Positions 25,542 to 33,815 of a stretch of 64,000 nucleotides of DNA are shown here, one piece after another. Every line of letters starts with the position of its first letter. The first letter of the stretch is position 1. The notes under the pieces were generated by a model that saw only the letters and a program-made list of their open reading frames with translations, did no database searches and was not told the DNA's origin. This DNA comes from Tenuifilaceae bacterium CYCD (lineage in GTDB: Bacteria; Bacteroidota; Bacteroidia; Bacteroidales; Tenuifilaceae), in contig AP027304.1 of the NCBI GenBank assembly GCA_036322835.1, positions 744,001 through 808,000 on the forward strand, read 5' to 3'. A program made the translations under genes and the position numbers.

Positions 25542-26510
25542 ATGAAAAGAAAACTATTTTTAAGTGCATTACTTGTTGTTGGATTAGGTTTGTTAATTCC
25601 TTTTGCAGGATTTGGACAAACAAAAAAAGATGCAGTTGATGCTTATAATAGCGCAGCCACAACCTATAAGCAAGATCCCAAAGCCGCTATCGATAACCTT
25701 TTAAAGGCTATTGAAATTAGCGATCAGCTTGGCGAAGATGCTACAGAAATTAAAGTTAATTCTGAAAGTCTAATACCTAAAGCATACTTTGAACTGGCAA
25801 TGGCCCTTTACAAACAAAAAGATCTTCAGGGAACTCTTGACAACCTTGAAAAAGCAGAGGAAACCGCTATTAAGTACAATGATGGTTCGACAAAAACAAG
25901 AGTTGAAAAAGCCATACCCAAACTTTACAATGCAATGGGAACAAATATGCTAAAAGAGAATAAATACGAAGAAGCCATATCAAACTATATTAAAGCATTA
26001 AATTTTAATCCAGACTATTTAGAACCAAACAACAATCTTGTTATTTGCTATGAAAAAACTGGAAACGAAACTAAAATGCTTGAGTATATCGATAAAACAA
26101 TTGAAGTTGCCAATAAATTAAATGATCAGAAAACTATCAGCGACATGAAACTCAAGGCATCAAACCTTTTTAAACAAAAGGCCAAGGATGCAGGAAAGGA
26201 CTACAAACTTATTGTCGAAAATCTAACTAACGTATTAAAATATGACAATGCTGATCCTGATATATATAGATCTCTTACGATAAATTATTCAAATATGGAA
26301 ATGTGGAATGAAGCAATAACTTCTGCATTAAAAGCAATTGAATTGAAGACTGGATTGGCAGATGAAAAAGCTGAACTTTATAGTCTCCTAGCAACTGCTT
26401 ACCAAAAAATTAATGATACAGCAAAAGCATGTGAAGCTTATAAAAATGCAGCATACGGCACATTCAAACCAAATGCAGACTATCAGATACAACAACTAAA
26501 ATGCCAATAG
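25542..26510 (+). CDS. Exported TPR-repeat protein
   Basis: 322 residues with a signal peptide (ends near GFGQ, residue about 26). The rest is helical with TPR-like repeats: AYNSAATTYKQDPKAAIDNLLKAI, ELAMALYKQKDLQGTLDNLEKA, AMGTNMLKENKYEEAISNYIKALNFNPD (the clearest TPR) and SLTINYSNMEMWNEAITSALKAIE. It is probably a periplasmic scaffold or an adaptor for an unknown complex. It has its own promoter and terminator, so it is monocistronic. Nothing indicates a specific partner. Confidence 0.8.
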   Translation: MKRKLFLSALLVVGLGLLIPFAGFGQTKKDAVDAYNSAATTYKQDPKAAIDNLLKAIEISDQLGEDATEIKVNSESLIPKAYFELAMALYKQKDLQGTLDNLEKAEETAIKYNDGSTKTRVEKAIPKLYNAMGTNMLKENKYEEAISNYIKALNFNPDYLEPNNNLVICYEKTGNETKMLEYIDKTIEVANKLNDQKTISDMKLKASNLFKQKAKDAGKDYKLIVENLTNVLKYDNADPDIYRSLTINYSNMEMWNEAITSALKAIELKTGLADEKAELYSLLATAYQKINDTAKACEAYKNAAYGTFKPNADYQIQQLKCQ

Positions 26511-26528
26511 TTTAACACATTTATTTGT

Positions 26529-26536
26529 TAACTTTG
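26529..26536 (+). promoter_or_regulatory. -7 element TAACTTTG upstream of the HAD gene
   Basis: A TAnnTTTG match placed directly before the terminator hairpin of the preceding gene. A transcript starting about 7 bases later would begin inside the hairpin's left arm and so escape termination. Confidence 0.4.
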
Positions 26537-26538
26537 CT

Positions 26539-26571
26539 GGGCTGTACATTACGTACAGCCCTTTTATTTTT
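26539..26571 (+). terminator. Rho-independent terminator after the TPR-protein gene
   Basis: Stem GGGCTGTAC / GTACAGCCC with loop ATTAC, followed by TTTTATTTTT, just before the ATG at 26577. Confidence 0.9.
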
Positions 26572-26576
26572 AAACT

Positions 26577-27419
26577 ATGCACAAACCCGTAAACTACAAA
26601 ATAGTATTCTCCGATATTGATGGGACATTGCTTAACAAAAACAGAGAACTATCTATACTCACAGTCCAGCAAATCAAAAGGGTTGTGGAAAATCACAACG
26701 TTAAATTTGTAATGGTGTCTGCACGAATGCCTTTAGGCATGCAGCACCTATACGATCAACTTTCGATAGACTCTCCAATAATATGCTATAATGGAGCTCT
26801 GATATTGAGCAGTCTTACTAATGGCTTTAAATCTCAAAATATTCTCCATAGCCAATCCATCAACCATGATATTGTCCAAAAACTTTTCAGAGAGGCAAAA
26901 TCAAAAGATATACACTTTGGATTGTTCAGCAACAACAAATGGTATGCAAATAAAATAGATGAATGGACGCTAAAGGAGGAGAATAATACCCGGGTTAGAA
27001 GCGTAATCCAACCTAATATGGATGAACTAATTGCTGAATTAATTGATCAGAAATTGCCCATTCATAAGTTGATGATTATGGGTGATGCATCTAAAATAGA
27101 CACGTTTATCAACTTCTCAAATCAGAATTATGGCAGTCAAGTCACCAACTACCGATCAAAAGACACATACATTGAGGTATCGCCCATAACCTCAAATAAA
27201 GCCAGCGGATGCGCTTTTCTGTTGAATCATCTCAATATATCGAGCAATGATGCGATTGCATTTGGAGACAACCATAACGATGTTGAAATGATAAAAAATG
27301 TTGGTCTAGGAATAGCCATGGAAAATGCCCCTTCTGAGGTAAAAAATGTAGCAAAAAGAGTTGCTCCATCCAATCTGTCGGACGGAGTAGCGCAAACAAT
27401 ACGCACTATTTTTGAGTAA
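26577..27419 (+). CDS. Cof-type HAD-superfamily hydrolase
   Basis: 280 residues. HAD phosphatase of the Cof/YbiV (IIB) type. Motif I is FSDIDGTLLN (nucleophile and acid-base aspartates), motif II is the VSAR region, and motif IV is FGDNHNDVEMIKNVGLGIAMENA near residues 230-252. The large cap between them selects the substrate, usually a sugar phosphate or a flavin-type phosphate. The exact substrate cannot be inferred. It is the first gene of a same-direction cluster with the U32 protein (11 bases downstream) and a methyltransferase. Confidence 0.92.
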   Translation: MHKPVNYKIVFSDIDGTLLNKNRELSILTVQQIKRVVENHNVKFVMVSARMPLGMQHLYDQLSIDSPIICYNGALILSSLTNGFKSQNILHSQSINHDIVQKLFREAKSKDIHFGLFSNNKWYANKIDEWTLKEENNTRVRSVIQPNMDELIAELIDQKLPIHKLMIMGDASKIDTFINFSNQNYGSQVTNYRSKDTYIEVSPITSNKASGCAFLLNHLNISSNDAIAFGDNHNDVEMIKNVGLGIAMENAPSEVKNVAKRVAPSNLSDGVAQTIRTIFE

Positions 27420-27430
27420 AATATCATACA

Positions 27431-29266
27431 GTGAAACTGCTTGAACTACTTGCGCCAGCAAAAGATTTACAAACGGGAATAGCCGCAATAACCCATGGCG
27501 CAGACGCAGTATATATTGCAGCCGAAAAATTTGGCGCAAGGGAAAAGGCCGGCAACTCAATTGAGAATATTAAGGAATTAGTAAACTTTGCTCATCAGTA
27601 CTTTGCCCGCGTTTACGTTACCGTTAATACAATTCTTTACGATAACGAACTTGAAGATGCAAAAGAATTGATTCATGCACTTTACAATGCCCATGTAGAT
27701 GCAATTATTATCCAGGATTTTGCGATACTATCTATGGATATTCCACCCATTGCAATCCATGCAAGCACGCAAATGCACAATATATCCCCTGAAAAAGTTA
27801 AATTTTTAGAGCATTGCGGCATTGAACGAATAGTCCTTCCTCGTGAATTATCAATTCAGGAGATTGAGCCATTCAGACAATCAACAACTGCTGAACTAGA
27901 ATTTTTTATTCATGGAGCACTTTGCGTTTGTTATAGCGGACAGTGCTATCTGAGCCAAGCTATAACAGACCGTAGCGCAAACCGGGGCGCTTGCGCTCAA
28001 CCCTGCCGATCGGCTTACGATCTAATTGATGCCGATGGTAATGTTCTCATAAAAAACAAGCATCTTCTATCGCTTAAAGATCTTAATCTTTCGCAGCATA
28101 TTCATCAACTTATCGATGCAGGAATATCGTCATTCAAGATTGAAGGCAGGATGAAGGATATTTCCTACGTGAAAAATACTGTGACTTGCTATAGCAACAC
28201 AATAAATAGCATCATTTCAAATAGAAATGAATACAAAAGGCTCTCATCGGGAAAGTGCGAATACACCTTCACTCCCGATCCAGAAAAGAGTTTTAATAGA
28301 GGATTTAGCAAACATTTTATCGAAGGGAGAACAACTAATCAGGCATCGTACCATAGCCAAAAATCTATCGGTAAACTAATTGGAAGAATTGGCGAGGTCA
28401 ATTCAAATTGGTTTTCAATTGACTCCAATGAAAAAATACATAATGGCGATGGTTTATGCTACTTCAATGAGAATGGAGAATTAAATGGATTTCTTGTTAA
28501 CTCATCTATCCAAGGAAAAATTTACCCGAATAAACCTCAAGAAGATCTGGTGCCAGGAATACCAATATATCGTAATGCTGATCACGCTTTCGAAAAACAG
28601 ATGCAAGGAAAAACCGCTACCCGATATATATCCTTATCGCTAAGTGTTGAGCAAAAAAATGATCAACTTACCCTTACTGTAATTGATGAAGACAATATTA
28701 CCAGCAGTTTATCAATCGATGATGCATTTGAGGATGCACAGAACCCAACGCTTACCACCAATAATCTAATAAATCAGCTTGGAAAAACCGGGGAAACAAT
28801 TTTCAGGATAGAAGCCTTCAACGTTTCAAATATGCCAAACCCAAAGCACGTCCCTATATCAAAACTAAATGCTATTCGTAGAGATTTACTAGAAATCCAC
28901 CGCGAAAATAGAATTAAATCATACCGAATAAACATCAGGAAGCCAGAAGAACAAGCCAAATATCCTCAAACTGAAATTGACTTTAAGGGCAATGTAGCCA
29001 ATACCTTGAGCAAAAATTTTTTACTTTCGCATGGTGTAAAGAAAATGGAAAAGGCATTTGAACTCGAGCAAACAAAGGATATTGCTGAACTAATGGTTAC
29101 TCGGTACTGCTTAAAATACGAATTAGGCCTATGCCCATTAAAACAAAATGCAAAACCAACAAAACCTTTATACCTAAGAGATAATAACTATACTTACCCA
29201 TTGGTTTTTGACTGTAAAAATTGCCAAATGAAGGTGATGAGCCCAAATAAAAATCGAAATTTATAA
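27431..29266 (+). CDS. U32-family protein with DUF3656-like domain (RlhA-like)
   Basis: 611 residues from a GTG start. The N-terminal TIM-barrel-like U32 domain carries the family signature EFFIHGALCVCYSGQCYLS (near residues 156-174), followed by RGACAQPCR, whose cysteines bind an Fe-S cluster in characterised members. A central region resembling DUF3656 follows. The C-terminus has four further cysteines, RYCLKYELGLCP and FDCKNCQM, likely a metal site. 'Peptidase' is a historical label: the best-studied long homologue, RlhA, hydroxylates C2501 of 23S rRNA using prephenate-linked chemistry, and TrhP acts on tRNA. An RNA-hydroxylation role is therefore more likely than proteolysis and fits the neighbouring RNA-modification genes. 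Confidence 0.88.
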   Translation: MKLLELLAPAKDLQTGIAAITHGADAVYIAAEKFGAREKAGNSIENIKELVNFAHQYFARVYVTVNTILYDNELEDAKELIHALYNAHVDAIIIQDFAILSMDIPPIAIHASTQMHNISPEKVKFLEHCGIERIVLPRELSIQEIEPFRQSTTAELEFFIHGALCVCYSGQCYLSQAITDRSANRGACAQPCRSAYDLIDADGNVLIKNKHLLSLKDLNLSQHIHQLIDAGISSFKIEGRMKDISYVKNTVTCYSNTINSIISNRNEYKRLSSGKCEYTFTPDPEKSFNRGFSKHFIEGRTTNQASYHSQKSIGKLIGRIGEVNSNWFSIDSNEKIHNGDGLCYFNENGELNGFLVNSSIQGKIYPNKPQEDLVPGIPIYRNADHAFEKQMQGKTATRYISLSLSVEQKNDQLTLTVIDEDNITSSLSIDDAFEDAQNPTLTTNNLINQLGKTGETIFRIEAFNVSNMPNPKHVPISKLNAIRRDLLEIHRENRIKSYRINIRKPEEQAKYPQTEIDFKGNVANTLSKNFLLSHGVKKMEKAFELEQTKDIAELMVTRYCLKYELGLCPLKQNAKPTKPLYLRDNNYTYPLVFDCKNCQMKVMSPNKNRNL

Positions 29267-29301
29267 CCAGATTTATACCTTTATAATCAAAAGAAATAAA
29301 A

Positions 29302-30195
29302 ATGATAAAGTTGCTTACCCCCGAGAATTGGCCCGACTACGAATTGATTGATAGTGGAGACGGTGAGAAGTTAGAACGATTCGGAACCCAAATAATTGCT
29401 CGACCAGAACCCCAGGCATTCTGGAGAAAAGGTCTGTCGAACCAAGAATGGGAAAAACTAGCCAATGCTTACTTTTTAAAAGGTAAAGCCAATAAAAATA
29501 ATGATGAATGGGGTGAGTGGAAAGTAAAATCAAGTGCAAAAGAGCAATGGACAATTTCCTACAAGCATGACGATATGCTACTGAAAATGAGACTGGGGCT
29601 AACCTCGTTTAAACACGTTGGAATTTTCCCTGAGCAAGCCTCAAACTGGAATTTTATTTACGATACTATAAAATCGTTCAACACATCAAATATTAAAGTC
29701 CTTAACCTATTTGCATACACCGGAATTGCTTCAATTGCCGCAAAAGCAGCAGGCGCAGAGGTTACTCATGTAGATTCAGTAAAACAAGTCGTTTCCTGGT
29801 CGAAAGAGAACATGGAATTATCAGGCCTAAAAGATATACGATGGATAGTTGATGATGCCATTAAATTTGTCAATCGGGAAGTAAGGCGAGAAAACAAATA
29901 CAATGGAATCATACTTGATCCCCCTGCTTATGGAAGAGGTCCTGACGGAGAAAAATGGATTCTTGAAGAAAGCATAACCCCACTGCTTGAACAATGCAAA
30001 CTGCTTTTAACCGATAAAAACAACTTTATAATTCTAAACCTTTACTCCATGGGGTTTTCGGCTTTGATTGCAGAGAGTTTGATTAAAAGCATCTTCAACC
30101 CCAAGGAATACGAATGCGGAGAACTTTATGTATCGGACAAAAATTTAATAAAATTACCCCTCGGAGTTTTTATGAGATTTAAAACTACACACTAG
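29302..30195 (+). CDS. Class I SAM-dependent methyltransferase, probably RNA-directed
   Basis: 297 residues. A Rossmann methyltransferase with SAM-binding motif I LNLFAYTGIASIAAKAAGAEVTHVD (near residues 132-156), an acidic motif II, and LDPPAYGRGPDG (near residue 213), a DPPxYG block like the catalytic NPPY of N-methyltransferases and the RlmI/RlmK group. The N-terminal ~110 residues lack the PUA domain of RlmI. It is probably a 23S rRNA or other nucleic-acid methyltransferase. It lies 35 bases after the U32 gene in the same direction. The substrate is not determinable by eye. Confidence 0.85.
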   Translation: MIKLLTPENWPDYELIDSGDGEKLERFGTQIIARPEPQAFWRKGLSNQEWEKLANAYFLKGKANKNNDEWGEWKVKSSAKEQWTISYKHDDMLLKMRLGLTSFKHVGIFPEQASNWNFIYDTIKSFNTSNIKVLNLFAYTGIASIAAKAAGAEVTHVDSVKQVVSWSKENMELSGLKDIRWIVDDAIKFVNREVRRENKYNGIILDPPAYGRGPDGEKWILEESITPLLEQCKLLLTDKNNFIILNLYSMGFSALIAESLIKSIFNPKEYECGELYVSDKNLIKLPLGVFMRFKTTH

Positions 30196-30281
30196 CGTTT
30201 ATATATAACTTTAAATCAATAAATTGATCTAATTAAAGAAAATTAACAAAGCCATTTCACCCGAAAAATAGATGAGCGGCA

Positions 30282-30311
30282 TTGTAATTAAAATTGATAT
30301 TCATACCTTTG
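30282..30311 (+). promoter_or_regulatory. Promoter of the siaC-like gene (TTG-N19-TACCTTTG)
   Basis: TTG at 30282-30284 and TACCTTTG at 30304-30311 are exactly 19 bases apart. This supports the ATG at 30378 over the in-frame start at 30294, which lies upstream of the -7 element. Confidence 0.65.
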
Positions 30312-30377
30312 CTGTCATATAGTATTTGTTTTTTTACTATATTTAATGGATTAAGAATTAGCAAAATCATACGCGAT

Positions 30378-30758
30378 ATGGAACCTTTCAAGGTAAACGG
30401 GACTAGTCAATATCCTCAAATTATTTTAGATAAAGATTCTGGAAAGTTTGAATTCTCTGGCAATTCATTACCAGAAGATGCAAAAGCCTTTTACGATCCA
30501 ATTCTCCTGTGGATTGATAATTATGCCCAACAGCCAAACCCAGAAACCGTTGTTCGCTTTAAAATGGTTTACTACAATACCCCAAGTTCAAAGTTGCTGT
30601 TTCAGGTTTTAAAACGTTTTGAAAAAATTGCAACAATGGGACATAAAATAACCATAGTTTGGGCCTACAACGAAGATGATATTGACATAAAAGATGCCGG
30701 AAGGGATCTTGCAGAGCATATAAAGATTCCTTTCAAACTGGAATCATACAAAGAATAA
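30378..30758 (+). CDS. SiaC-family (DUF1987) regulatory phosphoprotein
   Basis: 126 residues from the ATG at 30378. MEPFKVNGTSQYPQIILDKDSGKFEFSGNSLPED and the FxMxYxNTxSSK block (residues 61-72) match the DUF1987/SiaC family. In Pseudomonas SiaC is phosphorylated on Thr68 by SiaB, dephosphorylated by the PP2C phosphatase SiaA, and controls the diguanylate cyclase SiaD. Thr68 is present here in the same motif (NTPSSK). No siaA, siaB or siaD homologue is adjacent, so its partners are elsewhere or the circuit differs. It has its own promoter and a strong terminator. Confidence 0.85.
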   Translation: MEPFKVNGTSQYPQIILDKDSGKFEFSGNSLPEDAKAFYDPILLWIDNYAQQPNPETVVRFKMVYYNTPSSKLLFQVLKRFEKIATMGHKITIVWAYNEDDIDIKDAGRDLAEHIKIPFKLESYKE

Positions 30759-30787
30759 AAAAAGGCCCTAAAGGCCTTTTTTCTTTT
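30757..30787. terminator. Bidirectional rho-independent terminator
   Basis: AAAAAAGGCC-CTAA-AGGCCTTTTTT lies between the convergent siaC-like gene and the envelope operon (ends 30794). Confidence 0.9.
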
Positions 30788-30793
30788 CACGGT

Positions 30794-32092
30794 CTACCAA
30801 TCGGTAGTATAGCTGTGATTATAAATTCTGAAAGTTTTTACCTCGCCCGTTACATCAGATTTATAATGAATATAGCCAGAAAGCAATGAAAGAGTTTTCC
30901 CAGTAGAAGTAGTTTCTTTAATCTTTATTGGTTGACTTATGTTCAACTTCATATTATGATTGCCTTTGCCCTTAAAACTCTGACCAATTCCATCTATAAT
31001 AACCGGAGGAAGCCCCTTCCATTCAATTACTATTTTATCAACTGTAAAAGAAGCATCGTACTTTGAACGAATCGTTATGTCTAGAATAGCACCATTCACG
31101 TTAGCATCATCTTTAGACGTAGCTGTAAAATGGAATGGATCGCTTACAAAGATTGACGCTTTATTTGCGGCCACATCAAAGTAGAACGGCTTTTGCACAT
31201 CCTCACTTGCAAACCTATATTTTACAAGAATATTATTCTCAGGATCCTCGTAACAATTATCGTAATCGTACTTTATGGTAACGCTTTCTTTCTCATTAAT
31301 AATTGATGTCACCCTAGCGCATTCTGATTTGGTTACAGGTTTCTTGACTGTAGAAATAGCCCTGTCTCCTAGGCGAAGGTAATATTTTAACTCTCCAAGA
31401 TTTCCTTCCAGCTCAACCAACTCTATTGACTTAAGCAACGAACGGTAACGAGTAATCCCCAAATTGCACTGATCAACTCTACCATCCATAAAGTAGTCGG
31501 TCAAAGTCTTTAATTCTGATATATTTTTTTCTATTTGTTCTACTGATTCAACGGTTTCAACCTGCGCAAGGAGATCCTCCATTTGGCGGGTGAGTTCATT
31601 ATCGCGCATCTTAAAATCACTGACCAGTTTTTGAAGTTCAAATTCCGGAAAAGGGTATTTTAAATGATAATTCACATACACGCTTTTATCCTTGCGCTGA
31701 AGTTTCTCCCAGTAGAACTCTTCCACTTTAGAAAGCGAAATACCCTGAAGGAATGGAACTTTCCCCGACTGAGAGGTGGTTGTTGATGCAAATTTTTCGA
31801 GGAAAACGTTTACATTGTTATTATAATTAGCTTCTTCCTTTCTGATTTCTGAAGTAGCCTTTACATTCTCAGCAACAGAAGTAACTATACGCTCCTTGAT
31901 CATTGTAAGAGCACTTTGCTGAGCAGTTTGTTCATCGGGACCACTTCCAGAAACAATAATGTAATCTTTCTCAATTCCATTAAGCCATTTGGGTTTTTTA
32001 CCGCTTTTGTCAAGCACTTTATCCTGAGCAAAAGTCTGCCCTACGAAGCAAAGCACTGCAAATAGTAATAGGAATTTTTTCATTTTTTTCAT
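30794..32092 (-). CDS. Exported protein with LPP20-like N-terminal domain (last gene of the envelope operon)
   Basis: 432 residues. Signal peptide MKKMKKFLLLFAVLCFVGQTFAQ. Residues about 30-165 resemble the LPP20/FlgP fold: KPKWLNGIEKDYIIVSGSG, then a long helix whose alanines are repeated (DEQTAQQSALTMIKERIV), then KSVYVNYHLKYPFP. A central helical stretch (residues 170-235) is probably coiled, and the C-terminal ~190 residues are beta-rich with no recognised family. It is the last of six consecutive exported proteins and is preceded by a perfect 11-bp hairpin with a UUCG loop. It is secreted to the periplasm rather than lipid-anchored (no lipobox). The role is unknown; context suggests a subunit of an envelope complex. 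Confidence 0.75.
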   Translation of the reverse strand: MKKMKKFLLLFAVLCFVGQTFAQDKVLDKSGKKPKWLNGIEKDYIIVSGSGPDEQTAQQSALTMIKERIVTSVAENVKATSEIRKEEANYNNNVNVFLEKFASTTTSQSGKVPFLQGISLSKVEEFYWEKLQRKDKSVYVNYHLKYPFPEFELQKLVSDFKMRDNELTRQMEDLLAQVETVESVEQIEKNISELKTLTDYFMDGRVDQCNLGITRYRSLLKSIELVELEGNLGELKYYLRLGDRAISTVKKPVTKSECARVTSIINEKESVTIKYDYDNCYEDPENNILVKYRFASEDVQKPFYFDVAANKASIFVSDPFHFTATSKDDANVNGAILDITIRSKYDASFTVDKIVIEWKGLPPVIIDGIGQSFKGKGNHNMKLNISQPIKIKETTSTGKTLSLLSGYIHYKSDVTGEVKTFRIYNHSYTTDW

Positions 32093-32147
32093 TTTTGATA
32101 ACCCAATTCATTTTGGGTTGAAATAGAAATAAAACCGTTATATAGCA

Positions 32148-32173
32148 ATCAGCAACCCCGAAGGGTTGCTGAT
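32148..32173 (-). other. Intra-operon hairpin with UUCG tetraloop
   Basis: A perfect 11-bp stem, ATCAGCAACCC / GGGTTGCTGAT, with loop TTCG on the minus strand lies between the lipoprotein gene and the last gene of the envelope operon. No T tract follows, so it is more likely an mRNA processing or stabilising element, or an attenuator that partly lowers expression of the last gene, than a full terminator. Confidence 0.6.
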
Positions 32174-32192
32174 CTTAAGAAATAACTACCTG

Positions 32193-32774
32193 TTATTGTT
32201 GTTCTTTTGCAAGTTTATCCATTTCCTCGTTGAATACTTGCTCAAATTTCATCTTATCGTAGTCAAGTTGAAGCTTTTGATCTTTGCTAATCTTATCCTT
32301 AATGTTGTTTAGAACCTGATCTTTTGGAACTTGAAGTGCAGTATAAACAGTATATTTACCGTCCTTTGTGAAAGTCTTAGAGCAAGGTGTTTCAACATTA
32401 TTTAATTGTTGATTAACAACCTCACGGCTCATTTGCTCGAATTTTTGCTCAAATTCAGAAGCCTCGCCAATTTGACGCTCATTTACGTAACGGTCAGCAA
32501 CTGCCTTAAGAGTTGTATTGATACTCCTAGAAAGGTTGGTGTTTGCATCCAATCTTGCTTTACTCTTTGCTGTACTTAAATCTTGGCTAGTTCCAGTACC
32601 TGTTCCACGGAAATATTTAGCATCAGAATGGAATTCTTCATCACCGCAAGGAATGTTTAACTCTTTACCCATTCCACCATCAGCAGAAGCAGCAGGTTTT
32701 GAACCACCACAACTAGCTAGCAATAATGCACCTGCAAAAGCGCCAGCGAATAAAAACATGTTTCTTACTTTCAT
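32193..32774 (-). CDS. LPP20-family lipoprotein
   Basis: 193 residues. The signal peptide ends in the lipobox LLASC (Cys at about 22), so the protein is lipid-anchored. Residues about 55-150 have the LPP20/FlgP pattern: FRGTGTGTSQDLSTAKSKARLDANTNL, where a glycine-rich strand leads into an alanine/serine-rich helix, then YTVYTALQVPK. The C-terminal 40 residues are charged and helical. LPP20-like proteins include Helicobacter Lpp20 and Vibrio/Campylobacter FlgP, which form outer-membrane-associated disks or rings around flagella. No flagellar genes are in view, so an analogous ring or anchor for another envelope machine is a reasonable guess. Confidence 0.85.
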   Translation of the reverse strand: MKVRNMFLFAGAFAGALLLASCGGSKPAASADGGMGKELNIPCGDEEFHSDAKYFRGTGTGTSQDLSTAKSKARLDANTNLSRSINTTLKAVADRYVNERQIGEASEFEQKFEQMSREVVNQQLNNVETPCSKTFTKDGKYTVYTALQVPKDQVLNNIKDKISKDQKLQLDYDKMKFEQVFNEEMDKLAKEQQ

Positions 32775-32831
32775 AACTTTTTGTTTTAGGATTAAACTTC
32801 AATTTAAATGTAGTAAATATTTTTATTGATA

Positions 32832-33800
32832 TTACTTTTTGTATAACCAATTCCAATCCCAGTTGAAATACTGACCCTGTCCCCAGTATGCCCAAGCTAC
32901 AGCAACTTCCTTGCCAGCCTGTATCATCATTTTATCTTTTTCAATGGAATCGTCATATTGTTTCATTTTAAACTGCCACACGTTAGCTCCATCAGCAAGC
33001 TGTTTTTGAGTAATCTGATCGGTAAGTTGAACCGCATCGTTATAGCACTCCATGTCGGGAGTGATTTTTCCCAGATACTCAGCTGCCTTATCAACATTCA
33101 TATTTGCCCAAGCAGCCTTAGCTCCAGCCATATACTCGGTACATTTATAATTTGCATACTGCTTATAAATCTCTATGGATAAATCCATGCTCTTATCGAA
33201 GCACTCACGACAAACATCAGGAACAGAAAGCAACGTATATAATGATTCTTCGTATTTCTTTTGTCCGGCTAACGCTTGCGCTCCCTTAAGTACAACATCG
33301 CATTGCGAATTGTAGTACTCAACAATTTTCTCTTTTCCTTTCTCAACAAAGCCTTTGAACTGTCCAGCTTTTACATTGACATTCTTAAGAGCCTGAATAT
33401 AGGCCTTGTCCTCTGTTTGCCCAACGCCCTTTACCTGGATACTAGTTTGGCTGAAAATTATTTGACTAGCAGCATCTACGATGTAAAAAGTCACATCTAG
33501 ATTTAGTGCCTGCATTGGAGGTGCGGTAGGTGTGATTTCTTTACTGAGAACATTTACCAACGGAACAATGCAAAATCTAGGATTTGCAGCGGAAGCGCCT
33601 AGACCATTCTGAACCGCAATCTGTTCCATTTTATTGGCTATAAGTTGACGAGCAGACTGGGGAATCCCCTCCGCTTGATCAGGCACCACCGTTGCCAGTG
33701 CAATGCGTCCTAAATCATCGGTTTTACCTTGACTATTCTGAGCACTTACTGTAGAATATCCAATAAATGCAAGGGCTGTAAGAATAATTATTTTTCTCAT
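32832..33800 (-). CDS. Exported CsgG/TolB-like protein with helical repeats and an aromatic C-terminal tail
   Basis: 322 residues, signal peptide to about residue 21 (STVSAQ). Residues 30-170 have a CsgG/TolB-N-like layout: GRIALATVVPDQAEGIPQSARQLIANKMEQIA, an alternating-strand segment (LNLDVTFYIVDAASQIIFSQ) and a strand-helix ending near QCDVVLKGAQAL. Residues 170-250 are TPR-like helices (KKYEESLYTLLSVPD, KAAWANMNVDKAAEYLGKI) with several cysteines. The last 20 residues are strikingly aromatic (YWGQGQYFNWDWNWLY), perhaps a docking or membrane-contact tail. The CsgG resemblance is by eye and weak. The gene lies 15 bases after the DUF6175-type gene and 57 bases before the LPP20 gene. Confidence 0.65.
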   Translation of the reverse strand: MRKIIILTALAFIGYSTVSAQNSQGKTDDLGRIALATVVPDQAEGIPQSARQLIANKMEQIAVQNGLGASAANPRFCIVPLVNVLSKEITPTAPPMQALNLDVTFYIVDAASQIIFSQTSIQVKGVGQTEDKAYIQALKNVNVKAGQFKGFVEKGKEKIVEYYNSQCDVVLKGAQALAGQKKYEESLYTLLSVPDVCRECFDKSMDLSIEIYKQYANYKCTEYMAGAKAAWANMNVDKAAEYLGKITPDMECYNDAVQLTDQITQKQLADGANVWQFKMKQYDDSIEKDKMMIQAGKEVAVAWAYWGQGQYFNWDWNWLYKK

Positions 33801-33815
33801 GGTTTAAACTTTTTA

